From Aphelocoma coerulescens (lineage: Eukaryota > Chordata > Aves > Passeriformes > Corvidae), in assembly GCF_041296385.1 (NCBI RefSeq), contig NC_091014.1, positions 46,766,078 to 46,830,077 of the forward strand: a DNA stretch of 64,000 bases, read 5' to 3'. A program made the translations under genes and the position numbers. The notes under the pieces are model-generated. The model was given only the letters and a program-made list of their open reading frames with translations. It searched no databases and was not told the origin of the DNA. Of the stretch, positions 14,936 through 28,580 are shown piece by piece; positions within the stretch are counted from its first letter, which is position 1, and every line of letters begins with the position of its first letter.

Positions 14936-17900
14936 TGGAGAAGCAGTTGAATCCTGCTCAGAGCCACCTCAGTGTATGAGCCTCACCTTCAGGAGGGGCA
15001 AGTGAACCTGAGTTAGGCTGTCAGGTCACCTCATGAGACAGAGCTGGATGCAGCAGTGCAATGAGGCAGGAGCTGATTCTGGGCTCTGCTCCAGGGCCTT
15101 GTGCAATGTGGACTTTAGGCCTGAAGTACCCCTGAAATGACAAGTAGACACTCAAAAAAGCTTTGAGCAGCAATTAAGTGACAGGCAGAAGCCCAGCACC
15201 AGCCCCTGGTAGATCCCCTGCTCAGAGCCACTCAGGGCAGTCACGCAGCAGGGAGTACGACTTCTTGGGAAATGAGTCTGAAGAATCTGGGGTATTTTTT
15301 TAAACATTAGCTGACTGTCTGGGCAAATAATTTTCCGCTTATGGGTGTCCTACAAAAGTTGACTAACATGCTCCACTAATGAACCTTTGTGACTGGGGTG
15401 CCTTGTGGATGAACCAGTGTGGTTTCTAATTCTCTAAGCAAACACCGACACTCCCGAGCATGAGTAAGTTGAGTGGTGAGCAGTGACTAATGAACAGCTG
15501 GTATGAATTCCTGACACTCCTGGAATCCAGAAATATGTTGATGAAGTCTGGCACAAGTCCAAATATTTGCAAAGTAGTGACTAAGGTGGTAATGAACTAC
15601 AGCTGACTGGCTCATTCATGTTCAGAGGCTCAGCGATTTATTCCAGTGTACATCCAACATCTCTGACCCAGTTGTGGGTCACCTTTTCCTGTCTGGAAGG
15701 TGGTGCATGCCTCAGGATGCTACAAGCACTGCAGAGGAACGGGGACCCACTGGAGTACTGGTGCTTGTTTGCATTGCACACACACTCCATCTCAAGGCAA
15801 CCAGGACCTGTGGCTCGTGTGAGGGCTCCAAGCCCCTTCCTATCCGCAAGACAAGGTGCATAAGCCGCTCTACAAATACTGGCCCAGGCAGAGTAGATAC
15901 TTCTGGGAAGAAGGAAATTGAGCATCAAGTTAGGAAATGTCTCATCTGGTACAAGGAGCAGCACAGTGAAGACTGAAGTTGATGAAGGAGATGGAATGGC
16001 TGCCAGGCCAGCAGGGACTGAACGATTTAGGATTAGATAATTTCAAATTGGAAAGAAAATTATTCTCTGGAAATACAACCCACAGATGAATAATAGAGAA
16101 AGATGGGAAAAAATCTGTGCTAAAGAGCATGGATTCTATGCTGCAAGCATATGTATTTACAGATGCTGACAGGCACCAGTAAACCAGTCTCTTTTAGTGG
16201 GTCACCTTTTAATGCTAGATTTATGCCAAAGCCCTGCACTGATGTCAGTAAGATTCCTTTTGACATGCACAGAGACAAATATGACCAGACCACACCTTGG
16301 ACAAGGTTCCTGTGATAGCTGAGTACATATCTGGCTTGTCTTCCAGCCCTTCCTTGCAAGCAGACACATTCAGTATACGTGAAGACAGGCATAGTTCCCA
16401 GCATGGACTGGGAATGCTATTCACGAATTTCCTTTGGTATATTCAAGCAGGCATCTCAAATTAAACTAAACTCAACCCAACAAATGGCCTCACTTTTCCT
16501 TTCCCTTTTTTTGAAAGGGATTTTTTCTAATGATAAATTAATTTAACTCTCAGGAAAAACCACAGATGGGCAAACATGACAGATCGATGTAGCCAGATGG
16601 AATAATGTTTGTTTTTATCCACAGTCAGTGGGCACAGCAGCGACAGCCTTTTAATGCTGCTTTACAGGAATCAAGTGCTCTGAAACTTGACTAGAATTAT
16701 GTAATGAGAAATAAATAGCCCAGCTGGAGCCAGAGATAACAGAGAGTGTAAGGCAATGGTGGTGCAAAATTGCTTCAGCGGGAAAATACATCCAGAAACT
16801 GTTGAATGTAGCAAACCCAAGGACTGAGAAGAATCAGCTGACCTGAGGGAATGTTTTGGCTGTCATTGACTCCTCATAGGCCAGCAATGGAGGTCTCTAT
16901 ATCATTCAGGAGCAGTGAAAAACACAGAAAAAGAGTTTTCTTGGCAAGTGCCACTTTTCCACTGCTACCTCCACTGGTACCTACTCCTCCTCCTGCCTCA
17001 CCATCAGCTCCAGATGCAGACCCCTCTGACACCACAGGGACACGAATCCCACCATCTATGGGCTGTCTCCATTGCATGCACTCACTTGATGGGGGCTTTC
17101 CACCGACACAGAGGGGCTTTGCATTGGAACAGGACTTTGTACCAGGGCAGGGTTTTACTCATGTGACCTCCATTTTATGGTTTGCTCACTGCCAGATTTG
17201 AAAAGAGGAATCTGGACCATTGATGAAGTTCTCCCCTCTCTCCCCACTGGAGCCCCTGACTCTTTTGTCACAAAAAGCCATAGCTGTTAGTGCTTTCCAA
17301 GAAAAGCAGCAGTGTTGTGCTAAAAGTGCCGACTGGCAGCAGGTTGGCATTGGGTTTCTTTGTTAAAAGATAACAGAGCTTACGTTTTCCGGGAGAAAGA
17401 AAAGTCCTATTGATATAATAATATCATGCCAGGCAGACAGCCCTGCTTGTGTAATCCGCTTTGAGCACAATGCCGTGTTGTGGCTCGAGCATTGTTTCCA
17501 GCTGAAAAGTGGCTGTGATTTGCCTGGTCAAGGACGTTATCCTGACTGACGGGTCTACAAAAGGAGACAGCATGTGTGGCTGGCTGAGAGGCCAGGGGAG
17601 TCCACCTGAGGGGTGAGGGGATTGGGCAAGGACTGGGGCGCAGGGACCTTTCCATGCATGCACCTCCTGTGGGTCAAAAGGGTGCCAGGGGCATTCCATG
17701 GAGCTGGGGGAATCCCACGGTGCTGGTGGCATCCCACAGAGATGGGTTGCAAAGGAAGCAGTGATATATCTAAATCTGACAGCATTATATAAACAGAATT
17801 AGACACTGTTTGCAAAACCCCTTGATTTTCACTTTGTATTTTTTGCTGTTTACTGGCTATTGAAAGGCCAAGCTGGTTTACACTTTCAAAATGCATGATG

Positions 17901-20900
17901 AATGTGAGAATGTTTCTTAACAGAGAGTTAAAACATAGTACCAGGTTGTAGGCAGGAACCTGCCTTAGGTTTAAATCTGTAAATTGCCCCTTTACCTTCT
18001 CTCTCTTCTTGACAATTCAGGTGAAATCAGAAAGACACCATTGCTTCAAAGTGTTGACCCCAGCTTGCTTTGGATCACACATCAGTTTTGTGGCAAACAT
18101 GATGAACCTTGTGGGCACTTCTGTCACCTTATGGGCTAAGCTTTGTTTTTGCAATATAGCTACAGAGTTATAGAGTTTGTAGCAGCAAGTCTGCTGCAAA
18201 GTCTTGCAGGTATATCTACTAACCCTTCTCCAGTTGCAGAGCATTTGCCACTGGCAAAATTGTGTCTTTTATGTAAAGTGGTTTACTACAACCACTTGTG
18301 TCATAATGACCATTCCTAGGCTTTTGCAAAGCCTTCTTTAGGGCTAAACTCAGCTCTCAGGTATACAATCATAAATCTGGTTCATAGGGAAGTCTTACAA
18401 AGGTCATTCATGGGTCTCATGCTAGACATTTAAACTGAGGGCAAGTTTCACTCAAACATGAGAGGTGTGTAACAGCAGCATGACCAGATGAAAATAGGAA
18501 TCAGATGGATAAGCAAGACAAAGAATGAAGGAAAGAAGAGAATTGTTCTCCTCTTCGGAGCTTGATACTCAATGAATATCAAAAAAATGAATGCAAAAAA
18601 ATATTTTGGTATTTTACTGATGATAAATGAGCACCTGCAGGACTCTAGACCACACCATCCTCATTTTCATTACATATACAAGGGATGGGACTAGCAGATA
18701 GTGCCGAGCCGATGGCCAGCACATGTGTTCTGCAGCATCAAAGTACTTTTTTGTTCTCTGAACATGAACTTCAGAATTTAAATGCCAAGTAGTCCTATGC
18801 TGGTCTCCAAAATCAGGCTGGTTTTCCCTCTCCGCATGGAAAAATGGGTGTGAAGTGCTATGCATGTAATGAAAGCAAACTCTGCTCCAGATGTTCCGGA
18901 CTGCCAAGCAAAGTGTGGCTGGGAGAGTAGCTGATTACTGAGAGAAGTGCATCACCTGCAGCCTCTGACACCACTCCTAGGTAAGGCATATCATTTTTTG
19001 ACAACTTTCCATCTCGTACTGACCAGGCCTGAACATGCTTAATTAGTGAGATCTGATGAGTGCTAAGCCTGAGGTTGTATTAGTCTTGCTTCTAAATTTG
19101 GACACATGCTTTGAACTAGTAATACAGGAGTTAAAAGCATCATGTAAACAGGATTAGACTTGGCTCCCAAACCCTTGGTTTCTTCCTTGTTTGAGGGAAT
19201 AAGAGACAGCAAGAAAGCACACAGTAGAGCAGATGTTTCAGACAAAAATGGCTAGCAACTCTGAAAACACACCTTTCAACATCTGTCTCTGAGCAAGCAA
19301 GAAGATGGTATGCCTGGGGTCCTGTGACGGGTGTCATCACTCGCAGGTGGGATGATGTGCCTGGGAAAGCAGTGGCACTCAGCAGCAGCAGGGAGGGGAG
19401 TCTGCCCACAGCCCCTGCTGAGCACAGGCCTGGCCATCCCGTTCAGGAAATACATCCCATGGGACAGCACTGCTCATCTGCGCTGACTGGAGCAGGCAGT
19501 GCTATGGAGCAGCCTGTGAAGGTGCATCATGATCCACCCTTCCCGCTGAGAGGGAGATCAGGAAATCCACGGCCCTTATGGAAGCTGGTAAAAGCCAGCT
19601 GAGCAAAGCTTCCAGGTGGAAAACAAAGAAACTGTCCAGGGAAAGAACCTTGTAAGGTTCGCCCCATGGTTGCAACACAGCACTTAGGTTGTTCCCTGGA
19701 TCCAGATCTTGTATTTCTGAACTTCAGTGATCACACACCAGGCAACCACTGCCTCCAACCAGGGTACAGAGCCAACACAGTGAGCACTGAAGGAAATAAA
19801 ATATGAAAGCCTTTCACTCAGTGTTGTGGTGCAGGCATTTGTCTGGGGATTTGCAGTCTCAGCAGGAGTGCACAAAGAATACATGGAGCTTGATATGTTT
19901 GAAAATATGTCAGATGGCACTGAAACCCATGTGCTGATGGATGTATGCAACTCAGCATGTTTCATATATCTGAAGTTTAGCTTCCTGAGGGGAATTCGAG
20001 CTTTAGAGAGTAATTTTCCAGAAGAACATCTTCATATGTGTAAATTCAGCCTAGAACACTGAAATCCAGATTCTGGTCTGATCTCTCCCTTGACATTTCC
20101 CAATATAATTATTAAACAACAATTTATCATGTCTTGTGAAAATGATCATGGATGACCCCCAGTTTTGGAGCTCTGGGTAACATGAATGCTCTAAGAAATG
20201 TATGTTCATGTTTTTCCCATCCAATACCCAGCATCTCTGAGCAGGAATGTTCGAGGCTAGCTAGAATTCCTTAATTTGCATTTCTGTTTAAGAGGGAATT
20301 AAATCCCCTTTATGTGCTATTTTGCCTTCTTTTCTTTTTCTCATTTTTCTGCAGATGTTTTAGAATTGGAGTAGAGTGCTCAGAAAAATATCTTCCAGCT
20401 AATGAACAAAAGACAGCATTTAATTTAGTCACTTTCAAGTAAACCAGGCAAGCCATTCACACATTTGTAGCCTAACAAGATCATCAAAGCTAAGAGGCTT
20501 GTGTATACTACTCCTATTGTTCTGGTGAATTATTTGCCTTGTACTTAAAGCAGTCTGTAAACTGTTTCTCTCTATATAATGAGAAGGAATTTTACACATG
20601 TAAAGAATTCTCCATGCTTCAGTTTACAGATGTGATTTAACAGTCCTTGCCTTCAGAGAGCTTGATGAAGAAATATCTGAGGTATCTAAAATATTATAAG
20701 AGGGGTCAGAAATGGCACTGAGAACTCAGGGCCGGACGCTTTTGTGGACTCATTTAGCCTGCTGTAGTGAAAGAAGTGCTTTGACTTTTGGAAAGTGTGT
20801 TTAGTGGGCTTGGAAGGAAGTGTACAAAAGCCAAAAACATCTTTTGGAGAGTTTGAAAAACATCCTCTATTCTTCTTTATGTATTTGTTTTCCCATTGAA

Positions 20901-23900
20901 AAGTAGTTTCAGTGGAACATATCAAAATGGCTTGCTGTGAAGGTATTCCAAACATTATGAAATACTTTATATATAGTCTCCATATCATAAAGTGAAAAGA
21001 CTCGTCTTCTGAAACCTTTTTTTCCTAGTCTTAAATATTTCCAAATGAACACACACCCAGAAACTGGAGCTCTTCACACACTAGGAAAAGTAACATCAGC
21101 TCCTTCCTTTGCCCCAAGGAATATTAGATGAGCAGCTGTTTGTTCCGTTTGCAGAGGTGGTGGCCCTTATGCATCAGTCTCCTCTGAAGGTTCCTCCACT
21201 CCTCTCTGAATTCCTCCTCACTTCCTTCCTTCCAGACTCCTGCATTTCACCAGTCGTTTTTGTCTTCAAACATTGGACTTCACCTCACTCGCAAACCTGT
21301 GGTCTGGACCACACTTAGGAGAATATTGGTGCAGATACTTTCTTTGAGATTTTAAGATGTGTGTCACTGGGGGCTATGACCAACACAGCTCTGTTAGTGG
21401 CTCTGAGATGCAACACTGAAATCTTTGCTCCTTTGGACTATGTCTCTTTTGGCCCAGTTGAGATTTGTCTTCCTTTTTCCTTAGTCTTGTTGAGTCCAAT
21501 TCAAATTCAGTGCTGAAAATGAACTTGGAAGAAAATAAACAGAATGTGCATTTTCACAATCATGCAAATTTTTTTTCTGCATGAGTGAATTTTTTTGTAG
21601 TTGAGGAAATCTTCTTCAATACTAGTTTGGTAGGGCAGAGTTCCTAAAAAATAGATAATAAAGCTTGTTCTCTGCTTTGTACTGCATGCTTAAAGCAATT
21701 CAGGAATATGAACCTGGTCCAGAAAACTGGGCACTGGTGTCACTGGTGAATCTCCCAGGGGAGGAGCCATATGTGGCTGCCTCCCTCCCAGGATTGTTTT
21801 ACTGTATACAAAACCCCAGCTGCACTCCTGCCTACACCACCAATCACAATTCCTTCTTCATGAAGTCAGAGTTTCTCCCTCTAGCAACACAACTTTCCTT
21901 GTGGGAAGGACAAGACTCTTCTGTGGTTTACCCCCACAGCACACTCTGATTTTCCTTGTCTGTGACAAAGCACACATCTACACCCATACCCATTTCATTC
22001 CTCTGCTGTTTAAGTCTCCCATGAAATTCTGCATCTAGGGGTTTTTTCACATATTTCTCAAGACAGCTTGGGAACAAACATGTGCCTTGTTTATTTAGCA
22101 GTATCTTACTGCAGCTTTAGACCATGTTGGACAGCCTTTTAATGTGGATTAATTTAGTTTCTTTCTCTCTCTTTGCACCTTTTCCCATCAATAGCTCTGT
22201 TTTAGGCCACCGGGACAGTACCAGTTGTCACTTGCCAGCAGATGATGTCACCATCACATACATCTGCTGGGCCTCTATTTTCACAAGACGTAAGTTCCTC
22301 TGGATCTCTGGACAGACTGCATGGTTTAGACTGCATCTGAAACCTAGAGAAATATATTTGACTTTCTTTTCAACAGTCATAGTTCCTGAAATTGAATGAT
22401 TTGATATGAATTCTGCCCAGATAATTTTAATCTCCACATTTGTCTTTGAGCAATTTTTCTGCCTGCAACAGATCCAGATTTAACATTTTCAGCTAATCTC
22501 AATGACATGCTCCTACCTCCAGTTCATTAACAAAGCTGTTAGAAACCCTTTGCTAGTCCTCAGTATGATTTACTATGTGTTGCTGCTTCATATGACTAAG
22601 GGGGGCTATTAGTGGGTCTGGAACATCGCCAGTGTGCCTGGAAATTTTCCGTGTCTCCATAGTTCAAGTGCTGCCCTCAAGACAAGCTGCTTAGAAGACA
22701 GAAACAATAAAATAACACAGTTTTAGACCATGGCCACTTCCTCCCTTCTGAAACAGAACTTGCTTCTTTGTGATTTTTACAGACTCCTCAATACTTTAGC
22801 AATAGCACTGAGCCTTTCCTGACCACAACACTTGAGTACTTAGAGAGCTGTGGTTCAGAAAGTCTTCTTTCTTATTTCTAAAGCAGCTGAGCTATGGGAA
22901 CAACACACTGTGATGATTCTTCTTATTTATGTACTTACTTATGGCCTGAATTGTTTTTTCTTTCTTTGCTGTCAAATTAGGTCTTGCTGGCATTTTCTTT
23001 AGAGTGACTGTTTCCAGTCTTGATAGATGGCATTTCCCTACAGTAGTGCTGAAAATTGCTTCTCTTAATGAAGCTATTTCATGTTACTGCATTAAAATTT
23101 GCAAAAAACCACATTAAATTTTCATTGTCTACCAGTATGCAGCCAGACAAAGACCTTATAAATAAATGCTTTTGCTCTTTTTGAGTCAGATGATTAAACC
23201 TGAAAACATCAGCTAGAGGACATACAGTTCAGGGCTTCAGTTTGCATAGAAAATTCTCTCAGATATCACACAAGATATATGCAGCAAACATGAAATAAAA
23301 TTCCCCAAGTCTCGCTCCTGTCTCATTATAAGCAAGGGCATCTGTTGCCTGTAGTGACCAACCTACTTAACATTGTTCTTGCTGGGTGCTTTGAATGAAG
23401 ATCTCTTCTTTGTAAGCATCACCCTCCAAGCTGGAGGTAAGGTAATAGCATTCGGTGACTGCCAGAAAAAAACAGCTCATCATGGACAGCCCTCCACACC
23501 CCTCCGGCCGAACCAGGCTGAGGAACTTCTAGCTGCTGATTTTCACACGCAGATGAGTTATATCCAGAGCATTTCTGCCAGACTCAGAAATTCCCTGTCT
23601 ATCACTCCAGTGACATGGGGAATGGACAGGATCTCACATGTAGTTCCTGACAGGAACAAAAGTCACAGGACAATTCAGTGCACCTGGATTTTAAAAGACA
23701 AACTGCAGAGAACAGTGAAAAGCAATATTTAATAGTCTTCCCAGCTCTTGATTTCTTTTCCCAGGCTGATACCTTGATCAAGATGTCATGGTGAAGCCAA
23801 AGGAGGAAGAGAGACAGCACTTCAGAAATCAGACCCAGGACCTCAGAGCTGAACTGCTACCTTGAAATCAGCCAATGTGTGCACGCCTGAGCCCAGAGCT

Positions 23901-24049
23901 GCCTCCCATCCCTCTGAGCAGCTGTGGTTTCACTGTAGTATCATACGACCCCCTGCTGGCCTCATTTTTCTCCTCAGCACTTCTGGCATTCCAATTTTTC
24001 TGTTTTTTCCCTCCTCCAGGATCTCCAAGGTGTCACCTCCTGCGGGCAC

Positions 24050-24545
24050 TCCTTTCTGATGATGAAAGTAAGGTTTCTGGGAAAGGATGGCCTTACATCC
24101 GGTGTTGCCCAGCATTGTCCTGCTCCCTCTGCAGCGGTGGTGACGGTCCCTGGATGGAAGTGACCGTATCTCAGGCTAATGAGTTGTCAGAAACCCGTCC
24201 CTGTGCCTCGCCTCCCAGGCAGGTTATTATTATGAGGGCTGTCAGTGGCGGGTGAGGATGGGGCAAGCAATCCATTTCTGCAGCCAGCGGGGAGCTGCGA
24301 ATCTGTTCACAGGGGATCAGCGGGGTGCTGTGGGAACCGGCCTGCCCTGCAAGCGTCCACCAAGGGCTACCATTCAAGAGAGCGCTGTGGGTTCATGGCG
24401 AGCGCAGCGAGTTTGCCTCTAATGTATGCCCTAATGAGTCAGCGGAGGGTGTTCTGCCTGCCTGAATGTCTTTAGTGTGGCAAAGCGGAGTGGACATTCC
24501 CATACAATAGTGGGCTTAAATTCAGCTTCTCACCGATGTCTAATT
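24050..24545. promoter_or_regulatory. Candidate enhancer-like GC-richer block with AP-1 and TEAD-type motifs
   Basis: A ~500-bp block with more CpG than its surroundings, deep in the gene-poor region. It has AP-1 TGAGTCA (24435-24441, followed by GC as in half-MARE sites) and TEAD-type ACATTCC (24494-24500). It has no coding signal. An enhancer role is only inferred; conservation could not be tested here. Confidence 0.25.
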
Positions 24546-25470
24546 CATGGGCGGAACGGCTTTTGTAATACCTATAGAAGAGAAGTACAGTAGGTCATTT
24601 CTTCAACTAATTGGAGTTGACAATCCCATATCTATCCATATCTCAGAGCCATTTGCACACAGTTGGAAAGGGAGGCATTTCGTCTTGGCTCATGTGGTCA
24701 GCCACCGGGAAGGGAAAATAATGTGTGTATGGGTTTCTGCTTTAGGCAGTCACAGATTTGCAACAAAAACTAATACAACCTAGCAATGACTTTTTCACTT
24801 ACTTAATGGCAGGTAGAGCAGAAAGGGTTATGTTTCTTACCTTCATTCTCCAGCTTTTAAAGAATGCTTCCTTTCCCCCACCCATGGTTGAATGTCTCTG
24901 CAGGGCACCCTTTTCATGACTGTCAGTTGCCCTGCAGTACAGAGACTCCATCATGCACAAGTCTTCTGGGTGCCATCATAACATCAAGGGTCAGAATAAT
25001 ACAAAACGTCCCTGCTTTGCAAACAGGAGTTTCACATCTTGCTGAAGGCCGCTTGCTGGACCAGTAGTAGGGGTAAGAGTGATGCCTGACCCCATGCCTA
25101 TAATGATAAAGTGCATCAAAGGTATCACATATTTTAGTCTTTTTGGGTATGACATGAACTTCTATTATCAACTCTTTATCCACTGCCTCGTTCAGACACA
25201 GCAGTTATCTTTGAGTGTACACAGAGAGTATTAATGCTTCCAATTTAATCTGGCACATAACTCCTGAAGAAGAAAACATCCCAAATTCTGTGAGGAAGCC
25301 AAGTAGGCACTTTGGAGTGATGTGCCAGTTAAAATTGGATCTTACCCTTTCTTCAGTAGACCATTTTCTCCTCAAAAACATCAGCCAGAGAACTAAGTCC
25401 CATCCCCACCTATGGAAGTGTTTGGGAAGAAATAACAGTGGTTTGAGCTAACTTGGGGGATTTAAACTAA

Positions 25471-25481
25471 ATATATACATA

Positions 25482-25515
<34 letters not shown>

Positions 25516-25520
25516 TTTTT
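25471..25520. repeat. (AT)n microsatellite joined to a T23 tract
   Basis: About 28 bases of alternating A/T (25471-25498) followed at once by 23 T (25498-25520). Likely polymorphic. Confidence 0.9.
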
Positions 25521-26659
25521 GGGTTTGTCCACTTGTCACGGTAAAACTTCCAGACTTTCTCAGTGCAATCCTCAACTCTGTTAACAGTATATGATGAAAT
25601 CATATAACTAAATTACTGGCCTTTTCCATTTACTAAAGGAATTATTCCACAGGCAATCCAAAATGTAGAACATGGTAAAATTGCCCGGTTAGTACTTCAT
25701 GTTGGGACTGAAGGAGTCCGTAACACCACCAGGCTGGAGACAAATAAACTTTACACATCAATCCTGTTGACTCAGAGGTCATTTAGTTGTTCTTGATTTG
25801 ACATGGAAGTTTTGTAAGATGCTGTAGAGCCAGAAGCAGAATAAAGCCACACAATATATAGAAAAAAGATGAGATAAATTGTCACTTTATTATTCTAAAT
25901 ATGTTCATTAAGGATATTAATTTACTTAGGAGGAAAATTGTTGCTATGTTTTCGCTTTTAAAAAATAATGATCTGCTGGAAGTGTGGGAAATATGTTTTA
26001 AAAAACCCAGTAAATGGAGCACACGTCAGTAAAGACAGCTCAATTTCGTTACGGTGCTGTGATCACAAAAACATTTTCTACCATGCAACTTTTAATTAGT
26101 CTCGCAAAAAATTATTCTGCTTCACTTATACAGAGTACAGTAAATGGCTACATAAATGCATAAGGAATGAAATAAATACGCTTTGTTCAAATGTGGTGAC
26201 CTTTGGGAAATAAAATGATAAGAGAATGAAGTTTCTTTTTGTTTCCCCTTTTATTTATCATGTGGCAAGTCAATGTTCCTTCATGAAATACAGTAATTAT
26301 GATAAAAAATAAACCGAAGTGAACTTCTTCACTTCACACTTCAACAATCTTCCAGCCATACAGACGCATTCATGCATGTATGGCTGTCATTTCCAATCCA
26401 GACAATTTTTGATAAGCTTTAGCTATTCTGAGGTGCTGCCAGTTTGAGTGACAACCTTGATACCTGCAACTAAACGGTTAATCTGTTCACCATTGTGAAT
26501 GTAATCAGTGCTCTCAGACACAGTGAAATCCCACATTTTTCTGATGTCTGAAATAAAGTCGTTGTTAGTAAATAATATAGAGTATATGTACCTATATGTC
26601 CAACACATAAATAAATATTAATATGCATGGTGCTGTCTGCACGTGTTCTGTGGTGTCAC

Positions 26660-26678
26660 TTATATATATATATATATA
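26660..26678. repeat. (TA)n microsatellite
   Basis: Nine TA units in an AT-rich stretch. Confidence 0.85.
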
Positions 26679-28558
26679 CACATATGAGTATTAACCAGAA
26701 AAAATATGGAAAGAAAAACGTATTTTAAAACTTATATAAAATAGGTTTGCCTGTGCTATAAACAACAACAAAAAAATTAAGTGATGCTTTTCATTTCAGC
26801 AACATTTCAGATGTGCAGCTCAGGTCTGAGTCATGTGTGCTCTATGACTCTTTGGTATAATTTAGCATCCAGTTCCCATGGAACTCAGGAGCCTTCTGCC
26901 CTTGAAAGCACAGTCATTACTTCCATCCTGCTGCTATTTAAACACACTTGAAGATGATGTGTACTTCCAAACGTGAATAAAGCAAAACAAGTGAAGGCAA
27001 AGGTTAAGGAAGCAAAGGGTATTCAATTTCCCTCATTTGCTAAAGACATTACAGCTCCAACCAATGTGCTGAGCTTGCACCTTTAAGTCCATTATCTAAG
27101 TCTGGAGTCAACTTGGCAACATCAAAAAAGTTGTATTTTCATTTGTATAAGCGATTATATATTCATATGTTTGCTCAGCACCAGAAACACAGGTCTACAG
27201 TATTTTCCATCTATATTTAGCTTGCTGATGTTGACTATTAAGAGGAAAAAAATCCAATTTCATGCAAATTTTCAGAATAAACTCCCTGAAATTCTCATGA
27301 GACCCATAAAGAAAACATACTGTATGAACAGTGCATTAAATGAATGGGGTTCCTTTATGTATAACCTTAAAGGTACCTCAGAAAACACAGGTTCTCAAGT
27401 CTGGTAAATGTTGCCCTCCAAACACCACAAAAAGTAGAGCTTTATAATAAAGATATTTGCCAACATGGCCTGTGGGAAAGTCCCTCCACAGCCCTAAATT
27501 CAGCTAATTATTAAATGGTGACAAAGTGTCATGGCATTCAGGTTTCCAGCCACTCTTATCTTCTGGATGGGTAAAGTGTCTGCCAGGGTCTTCCAGTGGG
27601 AGCTGGAGTCCCAATGCTGGGACAGAAGCACTGTCACCCACTGCCACAATCGCACTTTGCCTCGGACAGACCAGTTCAGGGGGGCATGGGAATTGCCATC
27701 CACTTCACTCTACTGAGAATTATCTTATCAAATACTTAATGCAAAGTCATAGCTCCATTTAAATTCTTGGTGTCTCAACATGGTAGTATTGTGAGTTAAG
27801 CTTGAACAAGACTGTTTAGCACTGAACTTTTTACCTGTTTTTAAATAAGACTTTAACTGTATAATTTAATCCTCTAGATCTCCCTTCCCTGAGATAAAAC
27901 ATGATAAGAGCTTCTTCCTGAGCATTTAAAGTAAAACCCCACAAAACCACAGATGAGCTGATGTATTCTATGTCCAATGCACAGAAGTATGTAAATCCAT
28001 AAAGTGCCCCAGGAATGGAGTAGCCCTCCTCCCCGTATAATTATGTATCTTTTACAGTCTGTCAAAACAAGCAGTCACTTGCCTCATGTGAAGCGTCATA
28101 TGAAAGCAACATCAATATCAGTCCATTGCAACCTACAGCTGATCAAACAATCTTAAGAATCACTTAAGAAATACAACATTTTCCAAAAAATACTCAACAT
28201 TGTGTATGGCTATGCTACATTTTTGCTTGTTTGCAGCAAAACAAAAGGCACAAAAGTTTAATGCCTAAGCTAGAGTTTATTATACAAAAGCCATATCAAA
28301 TGGATCTGTTTATTAAGTGGAGTTGGCAATGCTATTATTAAGGTTTCACTGTTTTCCATCCTAAGCTCCTCTATCTTTGCCACTTGTAACTCTGGCAGTC
28401 TTTAATTGTTTGTATAAATATTTAGAGGAGGCAGACCTCTAGAAAAGCTTTCCTGGAAGCAGGAAATATCTGCTCCAAGCTGATATATTTCAAGAAAATT
28501 TCAGAAGGTCATTTCCAAGAATGGTGCTTGGGAAAAAAATAGGTTCCTTCCCTCCTAC

Positions 28559-28580
28559 TTAAAAAAAAAAGAAAAAAAAG
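28559..28580. repeat. Short A-rich tract
   Basis: A-run interrupted by single G. No retrotransposon body is recognised beside it. Confidence 0.6.
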
